From positions 868,001-932,000 of the forward strand of contig NC_018206.1 of NCBI RefSeq assembly GCF_000219625.1: a stretch of 64,000 nucleotides of DNA. Direction: 5' to 3'. How positions within the stretch are numbered: the first letter of the stretch is position 1; each line of letters opens with the position of its first letter. Shown one piece after another: positions 1-10,568 of this stretch. Under the pieces are notes generated by a model. It saw nothing but the letters and a program-made list of their open reading frames with translations. It was not told the DNA's origin and ran no database searches. Source of the DNA: Zymoseptoria tritici IPO323 (lineage: Eukaryota; Ascomycota; Dothideomycetes; Mycosphaerellales; Mycosphaerellaceae). Position numbers and translations under genes: made by a program.

Positions 1-505
1 GAGGTGCGAATGGTTTGTGCTTTGTCTTCTTTTGTGGTGCGTTGAGTTGATTGGAGAGCTGGTGTGACTTCGCTGTTATCTTTGGTGAATTAGGTGATGG
101 AACGTCGATGAAGTTTTTTGATTGGCTGGGTTGATTTCTCGACAGGTGAGAGGAAGAATCTTTGACAGAGGGCAAGTGAGCTTTCGTGTAGCTGCGTAGA
201 CGTCTTAAGCAACTCTGTCGACCATGGGATGGAAGTATGACAGAGAACGCTCAGCTATATAGGCACAAGACCAGTGCCTTGAGCTTTTATTGCGACTCCA
301 CTCCTGTATCATTGTGTCTGACGACTGCCACAGGCACCAATGCGATCAAGAGAAACCGCTTCAATGCACTGCCAACACCGCGCTAGCTCCCAAGATCTGG
401 ATTTCCCAAATGACATCCCATTCGGGCCCACCTTTCCCCCTTTGCTCAGCTCCTTTCCCTCCATCCCTCCCATCCTTTCCACCCTCTACCGTTCACTGTC
501 CACCC
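1..505. other. gene-free flank 3' of ATG29
   Basis: No convincing coding region is visible on either strand. The segment lies downstream of ATG29, which reads leftwards, and ends in CT-rich, CCCTCC-type sequence just beyond the ATG29 stop. Confidence 0.5.
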
Positions 506-2047
506 TCACCGCCTTTCTCCGCCGCCTCTAAGAACGTCCCTCAATCCCTTCGCTACCTTCCCTCCACTTCCCGCTGCACTAATCCCACTCCAAGTCCCTC
601 CCCGGACATTACTCATCACCGCTTCCTCCAACGCGCTACGCGTCACGCCTGCGTCTTCCAGGTCGGAAAAAGAACTGCCGATAGAGGTGGGGGAGTGGTA
701 TTCTGCTTCGGTTGGGGTTTTGCTGGGTGTGTTGGGTTGTCGTTGGGTTTGAGAGGGTGGGGGTGGGATGGACTTTGTTTTGGGAGCCGTAACTGTGGGG
801 TTGGATGGGCGGGGTGGCAGGACGGAGGATGTCGGAGGAGAGGGTGAGGATTCGGAGTATGCTGGTTGGGGGTTCTTGAAGCGCGAGGTGTTGGCGATCT
901 GTGGTTTTGATGAAGATGCTGTGGCGGTCGCGGAACCTGATGCGTCCGAAGACGTAGTTCCTGCCGCCACGTTGGCTTTTCGTAGGGTAGCTGCCGAGCC
1001 GTCTTTTGCGGTTGATCCTTCAGTGGACTGGGCGAATGTGGTTGAGGCAAAGGGAAGGTACCCGCCTCCGCTTGAGTAGTCATCATCGTCGCCGTCGCCG
1101 TCTGAGCCGAGGGTAGTAGCGAGAGCGGATTGTTTGATCTTCTTCGTACTCGCCGACATCAATGGTCGACGAAATGCAGGACTGCGCCGCGAGATCGCTT
1201 CTTCTGATTCAGAGGATGAGGAAACGGCGCCTTCATGATCCAGAGCATCTTGTTTCTGGAGCTCGTCATCATGAGTAGTGGCAAGAACAGGCCGGCGGCC
1301 AGAACTGCTGGAGCCGCGGAAGTTGCGTGATGCGTGGGCGGAGACTTTGCTCTGCGTGACGGTGCCGCCGGAGGGTGTACGTGAGAATGGCGGTGGTGCA
1401 GCTGAAGCGAGAGTCCGAATTGATGAGTCTGCGCCATCGCCACCGACTCCACTTGCGAGCGGTGTAATAATTGAGGCTGCGACTTTCGAGTCTGGTGGCA
1501 GATGTAATCGATCAGCTTTTGAACAAGGCGGCAAAACGGAGACGGTAAAATTTTGAGAAACAAAACCACAAGAGACATCTTGACCGCACAGACTCATCTC
1601 GCGCACAGAGGAAAGGAATCGGAGAAATCAACCCTTACCTCCCGCCCTCCCTCCACTCTCACCCCTCTCCATTTTCTCCCCACCCATCTTCGGCACAATC
1701 CTCCTCATCCTCTCCATATGCCGCTCACTCAACCAAGCCGCCTGCATCAACAAAAACTCCAACTCGACGTCAAATTCCTTCGCCAATCGTTCCCAATCCA
1801 GCCCCTCTTTGCCTGCATTACCGCCGGAAGTCGAGATGAGCTTCCATAATTGACGGTCGCGAGAGGCGGACCATGTGGAAGCTGGTGGTTCGGTGAAGTG
1901 CGCGCGGGGAAAGGGAAGGCGGATGAAGACTGTGTAGTGGAGTTGGGAGGAGGATTGGGGAGGATGTGATGTTGATGGGGAGGGTTGACGTTTTGTTGGA
2001 GATGGTGCAGATTTTGATGAGGGGAGTTGGGATGATGATGGGGACAT
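506..2047 (-). CDS. ATG29: Autophagy-related protein Atg29
   Basis: Atg29 is a subunit of the Atg17-Atg29-Atg31 scaffold that starts phagophore assembly at the pre-autophagosomal site. Exon 1 (2047 to 1639) encodes the family's N-terminal domain. Visible marks are YTVFIRLPFPR, then a DRQLWKLIS segment, LDWERLAKEFDVELEFLLMQ and AAWLSERHMERMR. The donor is GTAAGG at 1638. The acceptor is uncertain: AG ending at 1579 or at 1492 both keep phase, and the second has a CTGAT branch-like site before it. The rest is a Ser/Thr/Pro-rich disordered tail with an acidic DGDGDDDD stretch. It ends in a second conserved block (SIGSSFSDLEDAGVTRSALE) near the C terminus, typical of ascomycete Atg29. The ATG at 2047 is followed by about 35 disordered residues. 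Identity is clear; the splice site is not. Confidence 0.9.
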
Positions 2048-2978
2048 GGTGTGGTGGGTTCTGGCTTTTTGCGGTGGTGGATGTCGAGGTGAAGTTGATG
2101 AGTTGGAGTTGAAGTTCGAGCTGGGTAAATGGAAGCTGCGATGACTGTCCCACGTGACGAGATCTTGGATTGTCCGAAATACGTGGGCAGAAGGGCGGTC
2201 AGATGTGACCTTGTTGGAAGAGGATGTGAAGAACTTGGAGGCACAAAGGAATGTCTGGCAGTTGTTTGTTGATGATCAGATCGAAAGTTCGATCTGCTGC
2301 CAGCTCACATGCTTCGCCAAGCACATCGAAGTGAACTTGAAGTGAACAGACTGGTGCTCCATGCAGAGCAAAATGAGCGAATCAGACATTACTATTGTGA
2401 TAACGATGGAAATAACGATCGGTATGCCCTGCTGAAGTGTGTCTCGAGCATCCAAGTCTGCCATCATTTCCACATACTTACCTCCATTCCCGCTCGAACT
2501 GCAACTCTCCAAGCCATTGGGGACCACCTCGTGTGATGCTTTTCACAGGAGAGCGGAGAGACATATTGCCGACAAGAACTCAGGAGCAACGTTCCTATTG
2601 CCCAACTCTCCTACATCCTGCGCAACTTTCACCCTACATGTTTCGCTCGGTCGACTTGGATGGTGCAGTTTGAGCGGAAGCACGGAGGTACCTTATACAA
2701 TTCTCCTGCGAGTGTGGCTGCGCTCTCCTTTCCGGCAAGGTTCGAGCCTGAAGACGACTCCTTCTCCGGTAGAACCACCCACAGATCAAACCATCCGAGT
2801 GCTGTCCTCGCTACCGTGGAATCTTGCCGCCATATTCTAGGCACCAGAATCTTCTCTCCTTGTCATTTTCGATCGCAACCTCCACTTCTACCTACTCAGA
2901 CATCAACACCACAAATCGCCAACCATCAAGCCGCCCCCAACGATAACACCAACGAGCTCATCCACCATTTTCTCGACC
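2048..2978. other. intergenic, upstream of ATG29 and of the 2979 gene
   Basis: This is the probable divergent promoter region of ATG29 (leftward) and the small gene at 2979 (rightward). Open frames exist but lack protein-like composition or recognisable motifs. A 30-bp segment at 2663-2692 has a near-identical inverted partner at about 52,691-52,720 (see findings). Confidence 0.5.
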
Positions 2979-3530
2979 ATGCTCTCCCGTCTCAAAACAA
3001 TCCTCACCAGCAGCACCCCAGCCAAACACGCCTCAGTAGCTCTGCTCATCGCATCACCTCCCTCACCCGGAAAGCCAAGCATGGGCCTCGACATCCTCCA
3101 CATAGTGCCCGAGACTGGCACCCGCGAGCCCCCCGGATGCGGAATCTACGCAGAAGACGCCTTTCGGCGCTGCAGAGTCGTCGAGACCAAGCGCGAGCAT
3201 CTGGGATCAATCACCTTCGCCGAAGGCCTCGGCGATAGCTCCTATTTCTTCTTCCAGGAGCTCGCCGACACTGCACGCGAGATGCTGCAGAAAGAGGCAA
3301 GCGAAGGGGTGAAAGGCACTTTGAAGCGGGCACCAGTCCCGGTCGACCTGTTGGAGCGAGTCTTGCGCACGGTGGCGATGGATGGCATGTTTGAACGGAA
3401 TGCACGAAAGCCGTCTCCAGAAGTGGTGTCTGTGACATATCCCATATTTGTGGTTCACGTTGAGCGTCCAAGAGCAGGAGAACTCTTCACGATCAAGGAA
3501 CGGCAAAGGTTTCTTAGTACCTTTGGCTGA
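2979..3530 (+). CDS. Uncharacterised 183-aa protein
   Basis: A single-exon frame from an ATG at 2979 to a TGA at 3530. I do not recognise the family. The composition is protein-like: an N-terminal basic/Ser segment (possible mitochondrial presequence-like start MLSRLKTILTSS), a central segment rich in Glu, and an ending VVHVERPRAGELFTIKERQ. No membrane helix or cysteine pairs stand out. It lies tail to tail with RPL21 (460 bp between stops). It could be a lineage-restricted gene. Coding status is inferred from length, codon usage and a C/T-rich leader only. Confidence 0.5.
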   Translation: MLSRLKTILTSSTPAKHASVALLIASPPSPGKPSMGLDILHIVPETGTREPPGCGIYAEDAFRRCRVVETKREHLGSITFAEGLGDSSYFFFQELADTAREMLQKEASEGVKGTLKRAPVPVDLLERVLRTVAMDGMFERNARKPSPEVVSVTYPIFVVHVERPRAGELFTIKERQRFLSTFG

Positions 3531-3993
3531 GCGGCGACCTGGCTTGTCGGGATCAGTTCTATGATCGAGGTTCGTCAAAGCCTCCGCATTCGATTTGGCC
3601 AGAGAAGGAGACATGATGTGGGAAAGGACTGACTGACTCGATGTCTTGCTTCCGGAGAGCCTTTACAAGCAGCAGTGGCCAGGTGGAATTTCAAGGTGAT
3701 CGGCACAGCTGTGAGAGAATCAATGATGAATATCAGAAATGAAGACCCACCCTCGTTGATGATGGACGGATGCAATGTTTGGTAAGAAAATCGCTTTCTG
3801 TCTTTTGTCTGATCTTGTCCCTCAAGCACAGTCGATTCGCTTGCTACGGAGAGAAAGAGAAAAGAGGCCAGGTCCGATCGATTCCACAGCATTCAATCAG
3901 CCGCGCGATTCGTCCATCTCATAACAACCCGCCGCGAAAAGCCATTTCCACACCGTGTCCACATAATAGCGCCAAAACCCATGCTCGAATGCT
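3531..3993. other. 3' intergenic between 2979 gene and RPL21
   Basis: Convergent 3' ends. Nothing else is supported; it should hold both 3' untranslated regions. Confidence 0.5.
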
Positions 3994-4680
3994 CTAGATG
4001 GTGGTCTCGTATGCGATCGGTGCCACGTTCTCCGGCTTGTTGTCCTTGGCAGAGACAGTTCGTGCCTCTCTTGGCTGGGCAGGCAGTCTCTTGAGGTAGA
4101 CGCGCTCGCCAGTCTCCTTTGCGGTGCGCTTCGCAGCGGCGTTGGTCTTGACACGGGCAAGGAACTCGTCTCGGGATCGGGAGTGGCGGACGTGCTCGAC
4201 ACGGACGTTGATGCGCTTCTCGATGTAGCGGTTGCCGACCTGGCGGTAGAGGATGACACCGACGGCGGATTTTGTGACGTTGTAGACGACACCAGTCTTT
4301 CCGTGGTAGACCTTGTATGGCTGTGGTGGGTGTTAGTGAGAGGACAATGTCGCAGCGCTTCGCCGTATGGTGGGTTTGCGCTGGTTCTTCGAGATGTCCA
4401 CATACCATGCCCTTCTGCACGGCACCGTTGGCAACGACATCAACGATATCGCCGACCTTGTATTGCTTGAGGTAGGTCGACAGAGCGATCATACCCTTCT
4501 TCTTGAAGTCGCGAGAGAAGGCTGTCCCACAGCGTTAGCCAATTGTCCTTCCATGTCCAATTCCTTTCTCCTTCTTCCAATCTTCCACATTTTTCCCTTC
4601 CACTTAATTCCCAGCAAATTCCCTCCCAATGAAGACTAACCATAGCGAGTGCCAGCGCGGAGACCTGCAGCGTGACCCAT
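3994..4680 (-). CDS. RPL21: 60S ribosomal protein L21 (eL21)
   Basis: Structural protein of the cytosolic large ribosomal subunit. Exons read 4680-4641, 4521-4406 and 4320-3994, giving 160 residues, the usual eL21 length. Seen: the N-terminal [14 protein letters not shown], then [33 protein letters not shown], the basic [20 protein letters not shown] segment, and the PREARTV tail ending YETTI. Intron 1 has donor GTTAGT and intron 2 GTATGT. The ATG is fixed by the conserved N terminus. The leader also seems to be spliced: an acceptor TTGCAG at about 4708 and donors GTACGC (about 4764) and GTGAGT (about 4838) are visible upstream. Leader introns are common in fungal ribosomal protein genes. Confidence 0.95.
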
Positions 4681-5422
4681 TGTGACGGTGGAAGATTTCT
4701 CGGTGGCTGCAAGAAGTGCTGTCAGTCGTTGGATCGAGGTTCGGAAGGCGTGATTCGGTGCGTACGTCGGTGAGAAAAGTTTTCTGTGTCTTGTCAGCAG
4801 GTTTGTCGATGCGCAGAGCTGTGTATGCGTCACTCACATTCGTTGCGCAACTCGTGCTTTGGCAAAGTTTGAAGTTCTGCAGTCCGCTTGGTGTGGGCAA
4901 TTCGGGCGGGCCTTGGCATGTGTGGCCATTCAGCTTCCAGAAGGAAGTCGCGACGGATGGTGCCGTTGATTGCTGCCTGAGGCCACAACCATCTCTCAGT
5001 TTTCCTGTACCTCCATTGCACGTTCTGCTACCGTCTGCTCACGACTCGATATGTCTACATCACCATCTCAGATGCCGCGGTGTGACTTGTCTGGTTACCG
5101 GGACGGCTATCTGGCATGTTTGCTCACTCACATGAACGGAGTCGCATCTGCGAGATTGACTCTTCTGCTTCTATGGCCATATACACGACCACAATGCACG
5201 ACAGCGTCCGCATCAGTCCGACCAAGTTACGAGGAGTCTCGGAGCCGTAAGTGCTTGATTCCAGATTACGGCCAGAGATCTTCGATAGTCATGATCTGCT
5301 GTCACCATGGAAATCCCATGTGATCTTTCCTCCCATCCTACCATCAATATCATCTTCATTCATGCACGCTAGAGCGAGATCAGCCACCGTCCGCCAACGT
5401 CAGTCCGACCACAAGCAGTCAT
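4681..5422. promoter_or_regulatory. RPL21 leader and promoter region
   Basis: The minus strand carries splice signals that would chain at least two leader introns to RPL21 (donors near 4838 and 4764; acceptors near 4785 and 4708). A minus-strand open frame at 4830-5021 looks protein-like but starts with GTG, not ATG, and would stop right after the first splice, so it is more likely leader than gene. The far part is downstream of the Ctr gene. No core promoter element was identified. Confidence 0.4.
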
Positions 5423-6054
5423 TCAATGCGTCACAGGCCCTCCAACTCTTCCTCCCAGGATGAAGCTTCCGAGAAACACGCCTCCGAGGACAGCCATGAA
5501 GTATCCCACGTTCATCGTCATTACCGCCAGCATGCTGCATCACACATCAGTCTTCACACTTGCAATCGGGAGGAGTAGAACCACACTCACAGCAAGTAGC
5601 TGACACCAGCCAACACCACATCGAGACACGCCCTCGCCGCAGCCTCATTGACCCTCCACGGCCGCCTTTGCCCTGCTGTCGGTGGCGCCGCAACATCTTC
5701 CTTCACATTCGTCGGCATCCGTCGCAGCGCATCCACGTTCTGTTTGCCAGCCGATCGATCCCAGAGATATTCAAAGCTGCACCTCAACGCGATGAGTCCT
5801 CGCATGACGACCGCGAGAACGATGAGAAAGATGCACGTTCCGGCGTATTGTCCTGTGGACGTAGGTGTCCAGGCATTCGAGTATAGTGGTGTCCCGGTCG
5901 AGGTGAAGAAGACCATCATCATTTCTGACATGGACATCATCATTCCGGAGTGCATGGTGCCGTTGGTCATAGAGTTCGTTGAGGAAGCGGTCGATGTGGC
6001 CATGCTGTCCATTGACATGGTTGAAGTGGCCATGTTCATTCCGCTCATGTCCAT
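5423..6054 (-). CDS. Ctr-family high-affinity copper transporter
   Basis: Imports Cu(I) across the plasma or vacuolar membrane as a homotrimer. Exons 6054-5591 and 5534-5423 give 191 residues. The N terminus has a Met-rich copper-binding region (many MxM and MxxM motifs in the first 50 residues, such as MDMSGMNM). Helix 1 is around residues 72-92. The intron falls just before helix 2, which carries the MxxxM motif (MLAVM), and helix 3 carries GxxxG (GVFLG). Both motifs are hallmarks of Ctr proteins. The intron is 56 nt with donor GTGAGT and acceptor ATGCAG. It is divergent from a metalloreductase gene at 6709, the classical partner that makes Cu(I). The shared promoter has repeated copper-element-like motifs. 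Family call secure; membrane location is inferred. Confidence 0.93.
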
Positions 6055-6708
6055 TTTCGCGACGTCTCTGTGTCGAATCCGGTGGTGTATTGTATGCCGA
6101 GTATCGTAACAGCGAGGCGGAAGGTGAAAGGAAAGGAGAGATGTCAACTTGTCAGATCAAGCTCACCTCCCATCCACGACCAGGTCAATTTCAACGCAAC
6201 CAGGGTCCCACGTCACATCGGACAATGCGGGATGTCGACGAACATGTCGGCCATGTGGTGGCAGCGGTGTGGTGTGCAGTTCACACAATGCTCCTCTCCA
6301 ATGCCATTGGTCGCGCGGGATGAGAAGTCGCTCAAACTTGCTCAATCTGATGCGGGATGAGCGTCGAACTTGGGGCCGAGAACAACTTCACCTCCCAAAA
6401 CTGCTCAAACCCGTGCCGTGCCACGCGGGATCCGCAACGCCTTCCATTCTTGCTCAAAAATGCTGCAGTCACGATTGGCAGTTGGTCATCAAGATGCGGT
6501 TCTTTTCTGGTAGGAAGACTTCTACTATCATCTGTTCTTCAACATGATCCGAAGCCTTCTTTCTTCGTTCAGACAAGCTGCTAATCAACCAGAGAAGACG
6601 GCACGATCGGGGGAAAACGTGCAGAAGTGAAGACGACTCGCCAGTAATCGACACAAAGGCGCAATAGCACGGTATCGCAACGTCCCTGGGACACAAAAAT
6701 TACCAAAT
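6055..6708. promoter_or_regulatory. Divergent Ctr/Fre promoter with repeated metal-element-like motifs
   Basis: Between the two start codons lie four GCGGGAT heptamers (6227, 6315, 6352, 6425) and four GCTCAA hexamers (6330, 6340, 6403, 6452), all on the plus strand, seven of the eight within 150 bp. Two of the GCTCAA copies read TTGCTCA, seven of eight positions of the TTTGCTCA element bound by yeast Mac1. That makes copper-responsive control of both genes plausible. The role of GCGGGAT is unknown. Confidence 0.6.
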
Positions 6709-8695
6709 ATGGACGAAATGATGCACATGGGCACTCCGTGGCTGGACAAGCCATACAGCGAGACATACCGGATGTATGAATGTTCACTCAACGACACGGA
6801 GCTTTGCACATATCAAGAGGGATACTGGAGATTCTGGTACGATGTCTCGCTGTGAGAGGATCATTCAACGTCTAACATTTCCCTCGCAGGTACGAAGCCG
6901 ACCATCGATATGCGTTGCCTACGGTGGCATTCTTTCTTACTGCCATTATCTTGTTCTCCATCGGCTATCTCGCCGACAGCTTCACATCGCAATCGATCCG
7001 TCGATCAAATAGCGTTCGTAAGCTCGTCGCTTTAAACCGATTCCTCAGCTACAAGACCTACCGCATCAACGGTCTAAATTGGAACTCCGCACCACTCGGC
7101 ATCCTCGCGCTCGGAGCTGTCGGATTCATCTACTTCACCACCATGACACTGGCACCGAAGCCGTACTACTGGCCCAGCATCGCAAAGTTTGGGAACTCTC
7201 CGCCCATCGCTACGAGATCTGGCTGGCTATCTCTTGGCTGTCTGCCCTTCGTCTTCGCAACTGCGGGCAAGAGTAACTTGATCACTCTCGTGACAGGTGT
7301 AAGCCATGAGAGGTTGCAGGTCTTCCATCGGTGGATCTCATACGCTTTCTTCGTCACGGCGTTGATCCATACGTTCCCATTTATCGTATATAACGTCTCG
7401 CAGGGCACAATGGTGGAGAGCTGGAACACTTCCGTGTTCTACTGGACGGGAACAGTGGCACTTATCGCGCAGGCTTGGTTGACCTTTGCCTCGCTGGGTC
7501 CCTTGCGGTAAGGCAATTTGCAATCGCGGCAATGAATACGACGCTGTACTAACCCAATCACCACAGATCCTTGAGCTACGAATGGTTCAAATTCTCCCAT
7601 TTTGTCGCGGCCCTAGTCTTCACCCTCTTCCTCTTCTTCCACTGCGACCACACACTCTCCTCATGGGACTACTTCATCGCCACCGGCGTGCTCTTCTCCC
7701 TCTCCTGGCTTCACCGCCAAACCCGTCTCTATTTCGAGCACGGCCTCAACCACAAAGCCAACATCAGCCTCCTACCCAACGGCTTCGTGTGCGTCCGCGT
7801 ACCCACGACTTCGACTTGGGGTATCGGCCAGCACTTCTTCGTGCGCTTCATGGGATTGGGAGTCCACGCTTCAACCAATCATCCCTTCACGGCGTGCTCG
7901 CTCCCCGCACCAGCTGCAGGGCGTTCTGAAGCACAGTCGGAGCTCGTCTTCTACATTCGTCCTCGAGGCGGCACGACTGCTCGACTAGCACATTATGCTG
8001 AGCAGCACCCTAACATACCCATGCGCGTGATGCTGGACGGACCATACGGCGGCATCGACATCCAGAAGATCCTTCACTTCAACCACCAGCTCATCATCGC
8101 CGGTGGTTCAGCTGCAGGCTGGATCCTCCCCCTACTCAGCGCGTTCCTGCTCAGACAAGAACCAACCACAGACAAACCCGGACAAACCGCCTTGAACCAC
8201 GCGCAAATGCGCATAATCCTAGCAACCCGCGACGTCGAGACGCGAGACTGGTTCAAAGAATCCGTCTCCGAGCTCCTCGCCGAACATGGACTGGAGAAGA
8301 TCCCACCCGGCCTCGCCATCGAGCTATACTACACCGGGTCCTCTTCCCCTTTCCTCTCACAATCCCAACAACCTCATCTTATCCCCGAGAAAACCCCCGC
8401 CGCCCAGTCCACCATCCTCTCCCGCTCTTCCTCCGACCCTTCATCCTGCTCATCAACCACATCTGCCTCCAAGATAGAACAGCACTTCACTCACCGCCCG
8501 GACCTCCCCGCTCTGGTCAGCACGGAAGTTGCAGCGTCGTCGAATGCACTTGGGGTTTTCGTTTGTGGACCATTGAGTATGCAGAATGATGTGGCGAATG
8601 CTGTGGCCGGGGAGCAAGTTGAGGTTTTGAAGGGTGGGAGTGATGGTGGGGGGAAGGATGTGTATTTGCATGTTGAGCATTTTTCTTGGGCTTGA
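6709..8695 (+). CDS. Ferric/cupric reductase transmembrane component (FRE type)
   Basis: Plasma-membrane flavocytochrome b that moves electrons from NADPH through FAD and two hemes to extracellular Fe(III) or Cu(II). Exons 6709-6836, 6890-7507 and 7567-8695 give 624 residues. Helices span the first 300 residues. Heme-ligand histidines are visible as paired sites in FHRWISY / LIHTFPF (about 187 and 201) and FSHFVAAL / FFHCDH (about 258 and 272). FAD-binding HPFT is near 353, a nucleotide-binding GGSAAG near 427, and CGPLSMQND near 581. The last 200 residues include a low-complexity Ser/Pro insert around 500-530 between the NADPH segments. Introns are 53 and 59 nt; the ATG has an acidic extracellular-type N terminus after it. 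Paired head to head with the Ctr copper transporter. Confidence 0.93.
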
Positions 8696-8956
8696 GGGGG
8701 AATGGGCAGAACGTTTAATAGCGACAAAAAGATTTAGTATGAGACATGAACAAAAAGTCTCCTTGCTCAGATTTGACGACAATGATAGCGTAGATGTGGT
8801 GAAGCAAGATCGCTTGTACAGGAGTAAAAAGAGCAACGCTACCGTCAGCATGAAGGTTTGAGTGCACGCACGATCGTCAAACTATGATTAATGAACAACT
8901 TCCATTTCATGTTCGAGCCCGCCGAATCAATGCACATACTCATCACAATCTCGCTC

Positions 8957-10288
8957 TCAATCAACATCCATCCCGCCCCTCCGATCCTGCAACCTCCTCC
9001 CCAAATCCACACCCTCCGCGTCCTTTCTCACACTTCCAATAAACCTCGCCTTCTCCGACCTCTTCCGATCATCCTCCTCTCTCTGTTTCGCTTCCCTTGC
9101 ATCCAACTCCGCCAGTCGCGCTTTACGGTCCGTCTCCAGACTATCAGCGTTGGACTGCATCGCCGCCAGCTTTTTCGCGCGCTCGGCTTCCTCATCTGCG
9201 CTGGAGTTCTTCTTGTCTTCCGGGGGAGAGCGGTAAGGTTTGCTGTTCCTTGGTGGGCCTCCATATGAAGGCGAAGGTCGACGTCGGGTCTCCTGTCGAT
9301 GGCTAGGGTCGGAGCGGCGCTCTGGACGATAGGGAGATCGAGATCGTGAGCGGGAGTCAGAGCGTCGGGGACTCGGGTAGGATCTGCGGCGGTCTTTGCG
9401 GTCGTCTGAGTCCCGTCGGCGGGGAGGTGAGCGGGATCTGGAAGCGCTGCGGTCTCGTTTGGATCGTGAACGGGAGTCGCTGCGGTCCCTCCTTCGATAT
9501 GATTTCGAGCGGCGGTCGTCTCTGTCGTGATCGCGGTCTCGATCGTCTCGTCGACGAGAATGTGGTGACCTTGATCTCGAGCGTGAACGGCTGCGGGATG
9601 ATGATCTGTGTCTGTGTCTGTGCGAGCGGTGGCGATGAGATCGTCCTTCGTCGTCGTGGCCGTCTGTGTGTCGTCTGCGCTTGCTTCGGTGACCATCTTC
9701 ATCGTCGCGATGTCTGTGTCGGTGTCGTCTGCGGCTCTTGTCCTTGTCCTTGTCCTTGTCGTCCTCGATCTCTTTCCCAGCGGCGAGCAGCAATTGCTTC
9801 CTCCTGACTGGGTCGTTCATCATCGCCTCATATGCAGCCTGCTCCTGCTTCTTGATCGCCAGCATCGGATCGCTCGCAACCTTTGCAGCCGTATCTCTCA
9901 AAGAGTTCGCGTTCTGGTTCAGCGCCATGAATCCTTCTTCCGGCGCATCTTTCTTCAACGCTTCGCTCTCATTCCTCTTGACAAGCCCATCCAGCCTCCG
10001 CTTTCCCAGCAAGTAGCCCTCCATCTCCTCCGTCACGCCTCCCACACCTGGTCCTCCAGAGCCGGGACCGTTGTACATCCAGTCCACCCGATCAGTCCTC
10101 TTCTTTCCTCCAGCGGCTTCCTGCAGCCTCTCGAGTTCCTGAATTGCACGCTCCTCCGCTCGCTCCTTCAGCACCTGATCGGTTTTCTTGCGCTCCTCGA
10201 GTGCTTTCAGTTCTTCGTTGTACACCCGCTTCTGGTTGGTCATCAAGGCCGGATGCCATGACTTCTTCAAGTTGAGATCTCCTCCCAT
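8957..10288 (-). CDS. CWC25: Pre-mRNA-splicing factor CWC25
   Basis: Cwc25 joins the activated spliceosome after Prp2 and helps the first transesterification step. It is a single-exon frame of 443 residues. The N terminus has the conserved [13 protein letters not shown] start, a Cir_N-like charged helix ([12 protein letters not shown]) and the CWC25 block [14 protein letters not shown]. The middle has [17 protein letters not shown], and roughly residues 225-400 are an Arg/Ser/Asp-rich RS-like domain. The C-terminal helix is rich in Arg/Glu and ends in GGMDVD. The reading frame is open further upstream, but MGGDLNLKK is the family's start, so the ATG at 10288 was chosen. It is divergent from CSN2 with 280 bp between starts. 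Confidence 0.92.
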   Translation of the reverse strand: MGGDLNLKKSWHPALMTNQKRVYNEELKALEERKKTDQVLKERAEERAIQELERLQEAAGGKKRTDRVDWMYNGPGSGGPGVGGVTEEMEGYLLGKRRLDGLVKRNESEALKKDAPEEGFMALNQNANSLRDTAAKVASDPMLAIKKQEQAAYEAMMNDPVRRKQLLLAAGKEIEDDKDKDKDKSRRRHRHRHRDDEDGHRSKRRRHTDGHDDEGRSHRHRSHRHRHRSSSRSRSRSRSRSPHSRRRDDRDRDHDRDDRRSKSYRRRDRSDSRSRSKRDRSASRSRSPPRRRDSDDRKDRRRSYPSPRRSDSRSRSRSPYRPERRSDPSHRQETRRRPSPSYGGPPRNSKPYRSPPEDKKNSSADEEAERAKKLAAMQSNADSLETDRKARLAELDAREAKQREEDDRKRSEKARFIGSVRKDAEGVDLGRRLQDRRGGMDVD

Positions 10289-10568
10289 GATTGCGGTGTT
10301 GTGAGGGTGTGAGATGGTCTTGAGTGGTGAAGAAGAAGGAGTGGTCGCAAGAAGGAAGAGTGACTTTTGGCGGCGACGCTCGGACCCAGCTGAACGCGGG
10401 GATGGCCTTGGAGGCATCAGCATCAGCTTCGAAGCTCAATCGACCAACATTCAAACACCATCGACCTCATCTCCTTGACGCCTCATCACCGGCGCATTCG
10501 ATCCGATCATCGCACCCGATTCTCGGTACATCGCACTCTCTCCAGACCCATCATCGAACACCGCAACC
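10289..10568. promoter_or_regulatory. Divergent CWC25/CSN2 promoter
   Basis: A 280-bp gap between two start codons on opposite strands. It must contain both promoters. I see no TATA element; the right half is CATC/CACC-rich like many fungal leaders. Confidence 0.5.

Noticed and set aside
290..847. Plus-strand frame opposite ATG29
   Set aside because: Pro/Ser-rich shadow of the minus-strand gene and its 3' end.
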